From assembly GCF_044596045.1 (NCBI RefSeq), contig NZ_CP138995.1, positions 1,798,001 through 1,862,000 on the forward strand: a stretch of 64,000 nt of DNA. Direction: 5' to 3'. A program made the translations under genes and the position numbers. Positions 14,998 through 24,301 of the stretch are shown piece by piece (positions within the stretch are counted from its first letter, which is position 1; the number at the start of each line of letters is the position of its first letter). The notes beneath the pieces were generated by a model. It had not been told where the DNA came from. It made no database searches and saw only the letters and a list, made by a program, of their open reading frames with translations. Source of the DNA: Flagellimonas sp947499585 (GTDB lineage Bacteria > Bacteroidota > Bacteroidia > Flavobacteriales > Flavobacteriaceae).

Positions 14998-17184
14998 ATG
15001 TCAAATACTAGATTTGAAGCTTTGGCAGAAAGCCGTAAAAGAACCCATCCGAATATTGAAGAAACAGGTAGGCGTTCAGAATTGTTTGGAAAGAATGTGT
15101 TCAATGAGGATAGAATGCTCCAGTTTTTAACAAAAGAAGCATATGACAAAGTGAAATCTGCCATTTTTCAGGGAAGTAAAATAGATAGAAAAATTGCGGA
15201 TCAAGTTGCGGAAGGAATGAAGGCTTGGGCCTTATCAATGGGAGCAACGCACTATACACATTGGTTTCAACCTTTGACAGGTTCTACAGCAGAAAAACAC
15301 GATGCTTTTTTTGATATACTGCCAGATGGCAAGGCAATGGAAAAATTTGGGGGAGCGCAATTGGTCCAGCAAGAACCAGATGCTTCCAGTTTCCCAAGTG
15401 GCGGAATACGAAATACCTTTGAGGCAAGAGGTTATACGGCATGGGACCCTACATCTCCCGCATTTATTTACAAAACAACACTCTGCATACCCACAATTTT
15501 TGTGGCCTATACAGGAGAAGCATTAGATAACAAAGCACCTTTGCTTAGAGCATTACATGCTGTTGATGAAGCCGCGACAGGAGTAGCTCAATTTTTTGAT
15601 AAAAACGTTCGTAAAGTATACGCAACTTTGGGTTGGGAACAGGAATATTTTTTGTTAGACAAGTCATTGGCGCAATCCAGACTTGATATAGTGATGACCG
15701 GACGAACTTTGGTGGGTAATCCTGCTGCAAAAGGACAACAATTGGATGATCACTACTTTGGGGTTATTCCGGCCAGGGTCTTGAGTTTTATGAGCGATTT
15801 GGAAAAACAGTGTACAAAACTGGGTATTCCGGTAAAAACAAGGCATAACGAGGTTGCACCGAACCAATTTGAACTGGCTCCGGTTTTTGAAGAAGCCAAT
15901 CTTTCCGTAGATCACAATCTATTATTGATGGATGTTATGGAAGAGGTTGCTGACAGACATAATTTTAGGGTACTGTTTCATGAAAAACCTTTTGCAGGGG
16001 TTAATGGTTCAGGTAAACATAATAATTGGTCTTTGGCAACGGATACTGGCGTCAACCTTTTGAGTCCAGGTTCTACGCCAATGAAAAACCTTCAGTTCCT
16101 GACCTTTTTTATAAACACCATAAAAGCGGTTGATACATACGAAGAACTGTTGCGTTCCTCTATCGCATCAGCAAGTAACGATCATAGACTAGGTGCTAAT
16201 GAGGCACCTCCATCCATTATTTCTATTTTTATTGGAGCACAGTTAAGCGATGTTTTGGATGAATTGGAGGGAGTTTCCAAAGGAAAACTATCACCAGAAG
16301 AGAAAACAGAACTTAAACTCAATGTGGTTGGTAAGATTCCCGAAATTTTACTGGATAATACCGATCGTAACAGAACATCTCCATTTGCCTTTACCGGAAA
16401 TAAGTTTGAAATGAGAGGGGTTGGAGCAAAGACCAATTGTGCCAAACCAATGACCATTTTAAATACCATTGTTGCTAAGCAGCTCACCAACTTTAAAAAA
16501 GAAGTGGATGCATTGATAGATAAGAAAAGCCTTAAAAAAGATGAGGCGGTCTTTAATGTGTTAAGGGAATATATTAAGACTTCAAAAAGAATTCGTTTTG
16601 ATGGGGATGGTTATGGAATGGAATGGCAAGACGAGGCCAGGAGAAGGAAGTTAAGCAATAACAAAAATACTCCAGAGGCTCTACAAGTGCTTACTTCCAA
16701 AGAAAGTGTCGCGCTTTTCAAGGATATGGATGTTATGAGCGAGGTGGAGTTGAAAGCGCATCAAGAAGTTGAACTGGAAGCTTATATATTACATCTTCAG
16801 ATTGAAGGAAGGGTATTGGGTGAAATGGTTTACAATCATATCATTCCTGCTGCTTTGCGTTATCAAAATTTACTTTTGGAAAATGTGAAAGGCTTAAAAG
16901 AGGTGTATGGAGCTGCCTACAACAAAGTGGCGGAAAGTCAATTAAATATTTTAGAGCAGATAGGGGAGCATATGATTGAGATCAAAAAGCAAACCGACGA
17001 AATGACCGCTGCACGCAGACGTGCGAATGCACTTTCAACAATCAATAAAAAAGCCCAAGCGTACTGCAATAATGTAAAGCCTCATTTTGATGCTATTCGT
17101 GAGCAATCAAATAAGCTGGAAAAATTAATTTCGGACGATTTATGGCCATTGACCAAGTATAGAGAATTGTTGTTTGCCAAGTAA
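14998..17184 (+). CDS. glnN: Glutamine synthetase type III
   Basis: A 728-aa GSIII, the large form characteristic of Bacteroidota and cyanobacteria. It shows the GSIII N-terminal region (ELFGKNVFNEDRMLQFL), THYTHWFQPLTGSTAEKHD, the metal site GWEQEYFLLD, RHNEVAPNQFELAP, GVNGSGKHNNWS and NRTSPFAFTGNKFE, and a long helical C-terminus. It performs ATP-dependent ammonium assimilation. It is divergently arranged with GSII from a shared 211-nt region, so one regulator could set the balance between the two enzymes. The symbol glnN follows usual GSIII naming. Confidence 0.96.
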   Translation: MSNTRFEALAESRKRTHPNIEETGRRSELFGKNVFNEDRMLQFLTKEAYDKVKSAIFQGSKIDRKIADQVAEGMKAWALSMGATHYTHWFQPLTGSTAEKHDAFFDILPDGKAMEKFGGAQLVQQEPDASSFPSGGIRNTFEARGYTAWDPTSPAFIYKTTLCIPTIFVAYTGEALDNKAPLLRALHAVDEAATGVAQFFDKNVRKVYATLGWEQEYFLLDKSLAQSRLDIVMTGRTLVGNPAAKGQQLDDHYFGVIPARVLSFMSDLEKQCTKLGIPVKTRHNEVAPNQFELAPVFEEANLSVDHNLLLMDVMEEVADRHNFRVLFHEKPFAGVNGSGKHNNWSLATDTGVNLLSPGSTPMKNLQFLTFFINTIKAVDTYEELLRSSIASASNDHRLGANEAPPSIISIFIGAQLSDVLDELEGVSKGKLSPEEKTELKLNVVGKIPEILLDNTDRNRTSPFAFTGNKFEMRGVGAKTNCAKPMTILNTIVAKQLTNFKKEVDALIDKKSLKKDEAVFNVLREYIKTSKRIRFDGDGYGMEWQDEARRRKLSNNKNTPEALQVLTSKESVALFKDMDVMSEVELKAHQEVELEAYILHLQIEGRVLGEMVYNHIIPAALRYQNLLLENVKGLKEVYGAAYNKVAESQLNILEQIGEHMIEIKKQTDEMTAARRRANALSTINKKAQAYCNNVKPHFDAIREQSNKLEKLISDDLWPLTKYRELLFAK

Positions 17185-17281
17185 TATGGACCACGAAGAC
17201 ATTTTTTCAATGTGTTTACAAAGAATAATAGATCCTACAATTAATTGATGGCTTTCTACTATTTTTGCCCAAATCTTATTT

Positions 17282-18460
17282 ATGTCCTCAGACAACAGTA
17301 AAAGATATGCCCAAAGGGGGGTTTCAGCTTCAAAAGAAGACGTGCACAACGCCATAAAAAACATTGATAAAGGGCTTTTTCCTAAAGCTTTTTGCAAGAT
17401 AGTTCCTGATTATTTAACAGGTAGTGAAGAGCATTGTTTGGTGATGCATGCAGATGGAGCGGGAACAAAATCTTCATTGGCGTACATGTATTGGAAAGAA
17501 ACTGGTGATGTTTCTGTCTGGAAGGGTATTGCCCAAGATGCACTTATCATGAATGTAGATGACCTAATTTGTGTAGGGGCTACCAATAATATCATGTTAT
17601 CATCCACCATAGGACGAAATAAAAATTTGATTCCAGGGGAGGTTATTTCTGCCATTATCAATGGAACAGAAGAGTTGATAGCTGATTTAAAAAAACATGG
17701 AATGATTATCCATTCCACAGGTGGGGAAACAGCTGATTTAGGGGATTTGGTGCGTACTATTATCGTTGATTCTACGGTAACGGCACGAATTAAAAGGGAT
17801 GAGGTAATTGATAACGCCAATATAAAGGCTGGAGATGTTATTGTTGGTTTGGCTTCCTTTGGTCAGGCAACCTACGAAAACGAATATAATGGCGGAATGG
17901 GAAGTAATGGACTTACCTCTGCCAGGCATGATGTTTTTGGTAAGTATCTGGCCGAAAAGTACCCAGAAAGTTATGATGAGTCCGTTCCTGAGGAACTTGT
18001 GTACTCTGGAAATACAAAACTAACCGATGATGTTCCCGATTCTCCATTGGATGCGGGAAAACTGGTTTTGTCACCAACTAGAACTTATGCTCCAATTATT
18101 AAAAAGATATTAGAGAAATATTCCTCAGAACAAATCCATGGAATGGTGCATTGTAGTGGTGGTGCCCAGACCAAAATTCTACACTTTGTGGAACACCTCC
18201 ATATTATTAAAGATAACATGTTTTCCATTCCTCCTTTATTCAAATTAATCCAGGAGCAATCTGGTACCGATTGGAAGGAAATGTACCAAGTTTTCAATTG
18301 TGGACACCGAATGGAATTGTATGTGGATGAACAAGTTGCCGAGGATATCATTTCTATTTCAAAAAGTTTCAATGTGGACGCGCAAATTATAGGGCGAGTG
18401 GAAAATGCAGAACATAAAAAACTGACCATCAAAAGTGAATTTGGACTCTTTGAATATTAG
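17282..18460 (+). CDS. purM: Phosphoribosylformylglycinamidine cyclo-ligase (AIR synthase)
   Basis: Catalyses ATP-dependent closure of FGAM to AIR in purine synthesis. The sequence shows the PurM N-terminal fold with RYAQRGVSASKEDV, MHADGAGTKS, the metal/ATP-binding DALIMNVDDLICVGA, STGGETADLGDLVRT and a C-terminal half with MVHCSGGAQTK. At 392 aa it is longer than the ~345-aa E. coli enzyme, as is common for the Bacteroidota form. The start ATG is 97 nt after GSIII; no terminator separates them, so read-through is possible. Confidence 0.92.
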   Translation: MSSDNSKRYAQRGVSASKEDVHNAIKNIDKGLFPKAFCKIVPDYLTGSEEHCLVMHADGAGTKSSLAYMYWKETGDVSVWKGIAQDALIMNVDDLICVGATNNIMLSSTIGRNKNLIPGEVISAIINGTEELIADLKKHGMIIHSTGGETADLGDLVRTIIVDSTVTARIKRDEVIDNANIKAGDVIVGLASFGQATYENEYNGGMGSNGLTSARHDVFGKYLAEKYPESYDESVPEELVYSGNTKLTDDVPDSPLDAGKLVLSPTRTYAPIIKKILEKYSSEQIHGMVHCSGGAQTKILHFVEHLHIIKDNMFSIPPLFKLIQEQSGTDWKEMYQVFNCGHRMELYVDEQVAEDIISISKSFNVDAQIIGRVENAEHKKLTIKSEFGLFEY

Positions 18461-18506
18461 CATACGATTCAGCTTAATTTAACGTTCTTTCTATAAACCT
18501 CACGCT

Positions 18507-18962
18507 ATGGAAAGAAAAGAATTCTTAAAAAGTCTAGGGGCGAGCGCTGCTTTTGCCCTAGCATTCCCTTGTTTACATGGATGCTCCAGTGATTCAGAAG
18601 ATTTAGAACAATTCCCTGAACCGGACGGGGTCGATTTTACAGTGGATTTAGATTCTGCTGATGCTTCGCCTCTTGCAAACAATGGAGGGTTCATCTTAGC
18701 AAAATCTACTCAAAGCCTTGGTTATACTGATATTGTTGTTGCCAGAAACCTTGAGGGAAATCTTATTGCCGCCAGTCAAATTTGTAGTCATCAGCAAACA
18801 GAAGAAGTAAGGTTTATTTCTGAAGATGGTGGAATTTTTAGATGTTCTACCCATGGCTCAAGGTTTAGCCAGACAGGAACGCCTTTAAATTCAATTACCA
18901 GCAACCCTTTACGGGTTTTTAATACTGAACTCACAGGAACTACGCTACGGGTTTTTGAATAG
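18507..18962 (+). CDS. Rieske [2Fe-2S] lipoprotein
   Basis: A 151-aa envelope electron carrier. The N-terminus ERKEFLKSLGASAAF resembles a Tat-type signal (RK instead of RR) and ends in a lipobox with C26. The cluster ligands are C93-x-H95 and C113-x-x-H116 in CSTHGSRF, with the usual ~18-residue spacing between the two boxes. The canonical second cysteine pair of cytochrome-bc1 Rieske proteins is absent, as in ferredoxin-type Rieske domains. It is first of five closely spaced genes (next start 23 nt on) with thioredoxin, ApbE, DUF4266 and DUF3570, so it probably passes electrons within an envelope redox system. Confidence 0.85.
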   Translation: MERKEFLKSLGASAAFALAFPCLHGCSSDSEDLEQFPEPDGVDFTVDLDSADASPLANNGGFILAKSTQSLGYTDIVVARNLEGNLIAASQICSHQQTEEVRFISEDGGIFRCSTHGSRFSQTGTPLNSITSNPLRVFNTELTGTTLRVFE

Positions 18963-18985
18963 CTTTAAATTTTAAGATTAAACGT

Positions 18986-19423
18986 ATGAAACAATTATTG
19001 CTTTTAGCATTTTGTCTTTTTTTTGGCACAATACAGGCTCAACAGTGGCAAGATACTTTTGATGATGCCGTCAAGCTCGCCAATGAGGAGGACAAGCCTA
19101 TTGTTTTGGTATTTTCAGGTTCAGATTGGTGTCCACCTTGTATTAGGTTAAAGCGAAATATTTTGGATTCAGAAGATTTTAAAAAATATGCTTCTGCAAA
19201 CTATGTTTTATATAATGCGGATTTCCCAAAAAAGAAAAAAAACCAACTTCAACAAGATAAACTCAACTCCAACAAATCTCTTGCAGAGCAATATAATCCA
19301 AAAGGACATTTTCCCTTAGTTGTGGTTATGGATAAACAAAAATCGGTTTTAGGAAAAACAGGTTTTAATAGAAAGAACTCTCCACAAGAATATATTTCCT
19401 TGTTGAATGATTTTATAAAATGA
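18986..19423 (+). CDS. Periplasmic thioredoxin-family protein
   Basis: A 145-aa exported thioredoxin-fold protein (DsbD-gamma/thioredoxin_7-like). A signal peptide covers residues 1-19, with cleavage near AQAQQ-type residues. The active site is W48-C49-P50-P51-C52, with cis-Pro context GHFPLVVV further on. It likely reduces or exchanges disulfides of exported proteins. Its stop overlaps the start of apbE by 4 nt (ATGA), implying coupled translation. The DUF4266 lipoprotein of the same operon has a C-terminal pair of cysteines that might be its substrate; this is speculation. Confidence 0.85.
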   Translation: MKQLLLLAFCLFFGTIQAQQWQDTFDDAVKLANEEDKPIVLVFSGSDWCPPCIRLKRNILDSEDFKKYASANYVLYNADFPKKKKNQLQQDKLNSNKSLAEQYNPKGHFPLVVVMDKQKSVLGKTGFNRKNSPQEYISLLNDFIK

Positions 19424-20415
19424 AAGCATTTCTAGTCCTTTTTTGCAGTTTACTTTGCATGCTCTCCAAAGGACAAATGCAAGAGGATGTTACCGTTAAA
19501 AGAACATTGAAACTCATGGGTACCCGGTTTGAAATAACTGTGATAGCTCCCAATGAGGATATTGGCTATATAAATATTGATGAGGCTGTTTCAGAGATTG
19601 AACGGATAGAGAAGATAATATCTTCATGGGATGAAGCCTCAGAAACTGCATTGGTCAATAAAAATGCTGGTATAAAACCAGTGAAAGTATCTACCGAGCT
19701 TTATCATTTAGTAGAACGGGCAAAAAAGATTTCTGAGATTACTGATGGTGCTTTTGATATTTCTTATGCTTCCATGGACAATATTTGGAAGTTTGATGGA
19801 AGCATGAAAGGTATGCCTGCGGAAGCTCTATTACGTCAGTCAGTTTCAAAAATAGGCCACGAAAAAATACTACTTGATCCTATTGAACAGACCATTTATT
19901 TATCAGAACCAGGAATGCGTATTGGTTTTGGGGCAATAGGAAAGGGATATGCCGCCGACCGTGCAAAAGAGCTTCTAGTATCTAAACAAGTAAAAGGCGG
20001 CGTAATTAATGCCTCTGGAGATTTAACAACATGGGGAACAAAAGTTACTGGAGAAAAATGGTTGATTGGCATTGCCAATCCATTGAGCAAGGATAAAGTC
20101 TTTAGCTGGTTGCCAGTAGTGGAATCTTCAGTTGCTACTTCCGGTAATTACGAGAAATACGTTATGTTGGACGGAAAAAAATATTCCCATATTATAGACC
20201 CAAGAACCGGTTACCCTACTACGGGAGTCAATAGTGTATCTGTGTTTACAAAAAATGCAGAATTATGCGATGCTCTGGCCACGGCAGTATTTATAATGGG
20301 AAAGGATAGTGGAATTCATCTCATTAATCAAATGGATGGGGTTGAGGTTGTTGTTGTGGATTCTGATAACAAAATCCATAAAAGTTCAGGAATCTTATTT
20401 GATAAAAATCAGTAA
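19420..20415 (+). CDS. apbE: FAD:protein FMN transferase
   Basis: ApbE-type flavin transferase (331 aa) that attaches FMN from FAD to Ser/Thr of exported redox proteins. A signal peptide (residues ~1-19) places it in the periplasm. Family stretches include LMGTRFEITV, ISSWDEASE..LVNKNAG, IGFGAIGKGYAADRA, GGVINASGDL, and the C-terminal Mg/FAD site YSHIIDPRTGYPTTGVNSVSV with LCDALATAVFIMG. It overlaps the thioredoxin gene by 4 nt and lies 9 nt before DUF4266. No NqrC/RnfG-type partner is encoded nearby. Confidence 0.93.
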   Translation: MKAFLVLFCSLLCMLSKGQMQEDVTVKRTLKLMGTRFEITVIAPNEDIGYINIDEAVSEIERIEKIISSWDEASETALVNKNAGIKPVKVSTELYHLVERAKKISEITDGAFDISYASMDNIWKFDGSMKGMPAEALLRQSVSKIGHEKILLDPIEQTIYLSEPGMRIGFGAIGKGYAADRAKELLVSKQVKGGVINASGDLTTWGTKVTGEKWLIGIANPLSKDKVFSWLPVVESSVATSGNYEKYVMLDGKKYSHIIDPRTGYPTTGVNSVSVFTKNAELCDALATAVFIMGKDSGIHLINQMDGVEVVVVDSDNKIHKSSGILFDKNQ

Positions 20416-20424
20416 ATTTAAAAT

Positions 20425-20634
20425 ATGCGAAAACTTCTTTTTTTATTCGCTCTGTTAATATTCTCCAGCTCCTGCGTGGTGGTACGAGAGTACGACAAGG
20501 TTTACCTAAATGACATTGAAATGCAGTTGGGCGCAAAAACATCTGAGCGTTTTGAAACGAATTTTCAAATTTATAGAGAGGCTTCGGCTGGGGCCAATGG
20601 TGGTAAAACAGGAGGTGGTTGTGGTTGTAATTAA
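20425..20634 (+). CDS. DUF4266 small lipoprotein
   Basis: A 69-aa lipoprotein: signal peptide with lipobox SSSC (C17), then the short conserved core KVYLNDIEMQLG and a Gly-rich C-terminus ending GGGCGCN with two cysteines one residue apart. This matches DUF4266, whose members are regularly encoded next to DUF3570 proteins. Function unknown; the CxC end could bind a metal or be oxidised to a disulfide. Located 9 nt after apbE and 25 nt before the DUF3570 gene. Confidence 0.82.
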   Translation: MRKLLFLFALLIFSSSCVVVREYDKVYLNDIEMQLGAKTSERFETNFQIYREASAGANGGKTGGGCGCN

Positions 20635-20659
20635 AAACGCTCACCAAAAGGTTGCTTGT

Positions 20660-21955
20660 TTGAAACCCTTTGCTTTTTCAAAAGTAAAATACACCTTTAT
20701 TTTCTTCTTTATTGTTTCCATGGGGTTGGCACAACAGAGTAATACTTCCTATCAAAAAAGGGTTTTAGAAACCAGCGAAATAGATGTTCTTTTTAGTTAT
20801 TATGGTCAAGATGGACAAAATGCGGCGGTAACAGGAGGTGAGGGTACGGAAGAACTCACTGATGCCACTTCTACCATAGTATTGCGAATGCCAATGAATG
20901 AGAATGATGTGCTTACGGTTGATGTGGGACTATCTGCTTATACTTCGGCATCATCAAGTAATGTTAATCCTTTGGATGGTGGCAATATCAATACTACCCC
21001 TTTTGATGCTTCTTCCGGTGAATCCAGAAAGGACCTTTTGGCCTACATAAACCCTAGTTATCAGCATAGTTCAGAGGATAGGAATTCCATCTGGAGCGCC
21101 AATGCCTATTTTTCAACAGAATATGACTATTTCTCTATTGGTTTCGGAGGAAGTTATTCCAGGCTTTTCAATGAAAAGAATACAGAATTGACCCTAAGCG
21201 GCAATGTCTTTTTGGATAAATGGAATGCCATTTATCCCATTGAATTACGCGAAGGCTTTTTTGATGATAGAATTACTGGAAATGGCACATACAATCCCAA
21301 TTTTTCAGTGTTTGATAAAGAAAACAGAAATTCTTATTCGGTATCGTTAAGTTTTTCTCAAATCCTAAGTAAGAAACTGCAAGGTGCTCTTTTTATGGAT
21401 GTTGTATCTCAAAATGGATTATTGAGCACACCATTTCAGCGTGTTTATTTTGGCGACACGGAAGACTTTTTTATTGATGATTTTCAGCTTGCTGATGATG
21501 TAGAGCGGTTACCCGATACCAGATTCAAAATTCCATTTGGTGGAAGGTTGAATTATTATGTAAATGACCTCGTGATTTTACGGTCCTATTATAGGTTTTA
21601 TTGGGATGATTGGGGAATCACTTCGCATACTTTTAGTATAGAAGCACCATTTAAGGTAACGGACAAGTTTACACTATATCCAACCTATAGATATTACACA
21701 CAATCAGCCGCGGATTACTTTTATGCAAAAGAAGAAGCGGTTTCCACGTTTGAGTTTTATACTTCAGATTATGATTTGTCCAAATATGATGCGCATCAAT
21801 ATGGTTTGGGTATTCAGTACAAGGATATCTTTGCTAATTCCAAGATTTTGACCTTCGGATTAAAAACCATTGATTTACGTTTTAGCAAATACGATAGAAG
21901 CGATGGGCTTGATGCTAATATACTGACGCTTGGAGCTACTTTTATCGGGAATTAG
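20660..21955 (+). CDS. DUF3570 outer-membrane beta-barrel protein
   Basis: A secreted protein of about 431 aa dominated by alternating amphipathic beta strands with aromatic girdles and a C-terminal strand, as in outer-membrane barrels; the sequence matches DUF3570. I chose the TTG at 20660, which gives a proper signal peptide (KPFAFSKVKYTF... to LAQQ, ~25 aa). The open frame extends further upstream but overlaps DUF4266 and reads as low-quality sequence. Residues 116-122, DASSGES, loosely resemble the ApbE flavinylation motif DxxSGxT/S, though the Ala before the acceptor is Glu here. It is last in the Rieske-thioredoxin-apbE-DUF4266 operon. Confidence 0.8.
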   Translation: MKPFAFSKVKYTFIFFFIVSMGLAQQSNTSYQKRVLETSEIDVLFSYYGQDGQNAAVTGGEGTEELTDATSTIVLRMPMNENDVLTVDVGLSAYTSASSSNVNPLDGGNINTTPFDASSGESRKDLLAYINPSYQHSSEDRNSIWSANAYFSTEYDYFSIGFGGSYSRLFNEKNTELTLSGNVFLDKWNAIYPIELREGFFDDRITGNGTYNPNFSVFDKENRNSYSVSLSFSQILSKKLQGALFMDVVSQNGLLSTPFQRVYFGDTEDFFIDDFQLADDVERLPDTRFKIPFGGRLNYYVNDLVILRSYYRFYWDDWGITSHTFSIEAPFKVTDKFTLYPTYRYYTQSAADYFYAKEEAVSTFEFYTSDYDLSKYDAHQYGLGIQYKDIFANSKILTFGLKTIDLRFSKYDRSDGLDANILTLGATFIGN

Positions 21956-22022
21956 CTGATTTATTTCAAAAATACAATCCAATCAAAAATCGTAAATTCG
22001 CATTCTTAACGCGGATTGATTT

Positions 22023-23099
22023 ATGCTAGACAAGCTCAATATAGTAAAACAACGTTTTGATGAGGTTTCTGACCTTATTATCCAACCAGATATCATTACC
22101 GACCAAAAAAGATATGTAAAGCTTAACAAGGAGTACAAAGACCTTAAAATGCTTGTTGATAAACGCGACCAGTATCTTGAACTTACCAATAACATTAGTG
22201 AGGCGGAAGAGATAATTTCTGATGGAAGTGATGCGGAAATGTTGGAAATGGCCAAAATGCAATTGGATGAGGCCAAAAGTGGGCTTCCAAAGCTGGAAGA
22301 AGAAATAAAGCTTTTGCTAATACCGAAAGACCCAGAAGATGAGAAGGATGTTGTTATGGAGATCAGGGCAGGAACCGGTGGTGATGAAGCCAGTATTTTT
22401 GCAGGGGATTTATACCGTATGTACTCAAAATATTGCGAATCTAAAGGTTGGAGAACCAATATTATTGACTTAAACGAAGGCACAAGCGGGGGTTATAAAG
22501 AAATTCATTTTGAGGTATCTGGAGAGGATGTTTATGGTACGCTCAAGTTTGAGGCAGGAGTGCACCGTGTGCAACGTGTGCCACAGACAGAAACCCAGGG
22601 CAGGGTTCATACCAGTGCCGCTACAGTAATGGTAATTCCGGAAGCAGAAGATTTTGATGTTCAAATAGAACCTAAAGATGTACGTATTGACTTTTTCTGT
22701 TCTTCTGGACCAGGTGGGCAATCCGTTAATACAACCTATTCTGCCGTTCGTCTAACTCACATTCCAACAGGTCTTGTGGCACAATGTCAAGATCAAAAAT
22801 CTCAGCATAAGAACAAGGAAAAAGCTTTTAAAGTATTGCGTTCAAGATTATATGATCTAGAATTGGCCAAAAAACAAGAAGAAGATGCTGCTAAACGTAA
22901 TTCGCAGGTAAGTAGTGGTGACCGTTCTGCAAAGATTAGAACCTATAACTACTCTCAAGGTAGGGTTACGGACCATAGAATTGGATTAACTCTTTATGAT
23001 TTACAGAATATAATTAATGGAGATGTTCAGAAAATTATTGACGAATTGATGTTGGTGGAAAATACGGAGAAACTGAAAGAAGCATCTGAGATTTTTTAA
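22023..23099 (+). CDS. prfA: Peptide chain release factor 1
   Basis: Class I release factor that reads UAA/UAG. The catalytic GGQ is at 231-233 within SSGPGGQSVNTTYSAVRLTH. The RF1-type codon-recognition loop has the P-x-T form (VPQTETQGRVHTSAAT), unlike the SPF of RF2, and no programmed frameshift is present. Length (358 aa) is normal. It is followed after 3 nt by pyrF, suggesting one transcript. Confidence 0.96.
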   Translation: MLDKLNIVKQRFDEVSDLIIQPDIITDQKRYVKLNKEYKDLKMLVDKRDQYLELTNNISEAEEIISDGSDAEMLEMAKMQLDEAKSGLPKLEEEIKLLLIPKDPEDEKDVVMEIRAGTGGDEASIFAGDLYRMYSKYCESKGWRTNIIDLNEGTSGGYKEIHFEVSGEDVYGTLKFEAGVHRVQRVPQTETQGRVHTSAATVMVIPEAEDFDVQIEPKDVRIDFFCSSGPGGQSVNTTYSAVRLTHIPTGLVAQCQDQKSQHKNKEKAFKVLRSRLYDLELAKKQEEDAAKRNSQVSSGDRSAKIRTYNYSQGRVTDHRIGLTLYDLQNIINGDVQKIIDELMLVENTEKLKEASEIF

Positions 23100-23102
23100 T
23101 TT

Positions 23103-23921
23103 ATGACCACTCAAGAACTAGTTGGCCAAATTTTCAAAAAAAAATCATTTCTATGTGTTGGCCTGGATACTGATTTAGCCAAAATACCCAAGCACTTGCT
23201 TGAAGATGAAGATCCAATTTTTTCATTCAATAAAGCAATTATAGATGCGACACACCAGTTTTGTGTGGCCTATAAACCCAACATAGCTTTTTATGAGGCA
23301 TACGGTCTACAAGGGTGGAAGTCTTTGGAGAGAACGATGGAATATTTGAATGAAAAACACCCTGAGGTATTCACTGTTGCAGACGCCAAAAGGGGAGATA
23401 TTGGGAATACTTCAACCAGGTATGCCAAGGCATTTTTTGAAACGCTAAATTTTGATTCTATCACCATAGCTCCATATATGGGCAGAGATTCTGTAGAACC
23501 ATTCTTGGAATTTGAAGATAAACATACTATTTTGTTGGCTTTGACCTCTAATCAAGGGGCTTTTGATTTTCAGACTAAAAATGTGGGCAATCATGAGTTG
23601 TACAAAGAAGTTTTAGAAACATCCAAGACATACAAGAACCATGAAAATTTAATGTATGTAGTGGGAGCGACCAAGGCATCTCATTTAGAGGAGGTACGAC
23701 AGATTGTTCCTGATAGCTTTTTACTGGTTCCTGGGGTAGGGGCGCAAGGGGGTAATTTACAGGAGGTCTGTAAATATGGTATAACTAAAAATGTAGGGCT
23801 ACTTGTAAATTCTTCAAGAGGTATATTATATGCTTCTCAAGGGGGAGATTTTGCTGAAGTGGCAGCTAACAAAGCAAGAAATATACAGCAAGAAATGGAG
23901 ATTGAATTAGGGAAACTATAA
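23103..23921 (+). CDS. pyrF: Orotidine 5'-phosphate decarboxylase
   Basis: Decarboxylates OMP to UMP, the last step of UMP synthesis. The 272-aa sequence belongs to the longer type 2 OMPDC group: SFLCVGLDTDLAKIP, catalytic stretch TVADAKRGDIGNTS with the Asp-Lys-Asp charge network, APYMGRDSVEPF and LVPGVGAQGG. It starts 3 nt after prfA. Confidence 0.95.
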   Translation: MTTQELVGQIFKKKSFLCVGLDTDLAKIPKHLLEDEDPIFSFNKAIIDATHQFCVAYKPNIAFYEAYGLQGWKSLERTMEYLNEKHPEVFTVADAKRGDIGNTSTRYAKAFFETLNFDSITIAPYMGRDSVEPFLEFEDKHTILLALTSNQGAFDFQTKNVGNHELYKEVLETSKTYKNHENLMYVVGATKASHLEEVRQIVPDSFLLVPGVGAQGGNLQEVCKYGITKNVGLLVNSSRGILYASQGGDFAEVAANKARNIQQEMEIELGKL

Positions 23922-23929
23922 TGAATAGT

Positions 23930-24124
23930 TTAGCCTAGATTCTCTAGTATTCTTTTAATTCCTTGAGCTTTTCTCTTAAAAAATTCGCCTAAATTGGTGT
24001 CCATATAAGTTGCATCAGTAGCTTTTTCAATAAAACTTTGATACCTGAACTCTAAAATTGACACGGCTTGATTTCCGCTGGTGATTGGAGTCACTGCTCC
24101 AACTCTACAATACTGATTTTTCAT
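23930..24124 (-). CDS. Small hypothetical protein (64 aa)
   Basis: A minus-strand ORF with balanced amino-acid content and no signal peptide or membrane helix; it ends 8 nt past the convergent pyrF stop. It contains polar and charged helices (FIEKATDATYMDTNLGEFFKRKAQGIKRIL). I do not recognise the family. The absence of an overlapping gene on the other strand and the protein-like composition favour a real gene. Confidence 0.45.
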   Translation of the reverse strand: MKNQYCRVGAVTPITSGNQAVSILEFRYQSFIEKATDATYMDTNLGEFFKRKAQGIKRILENLG

Positions 24125-24301
24125 TCTATAAGATTTGTTATAACAAAGATACGTTGAAAACAGGGCTATGGACTATGGAGAAGGAGTGTATACGTCTAGA
24201 AATCAGGTACTTTATCTAAAATTTAACTAAATTCGCCCATCTAGGGTAAAAACCTGACCATTTCTAAGCAAAAAATTAACGTACATTTATAAAAAAAGGC
24301 A

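Noticed and set aside
20510..20659. Upstream extension of the DUF3570 reading frame
   Set aside because: Lies mostly inside the DUF4266 gene in another frame and would bury the signal peptide behind 50 basic residues.
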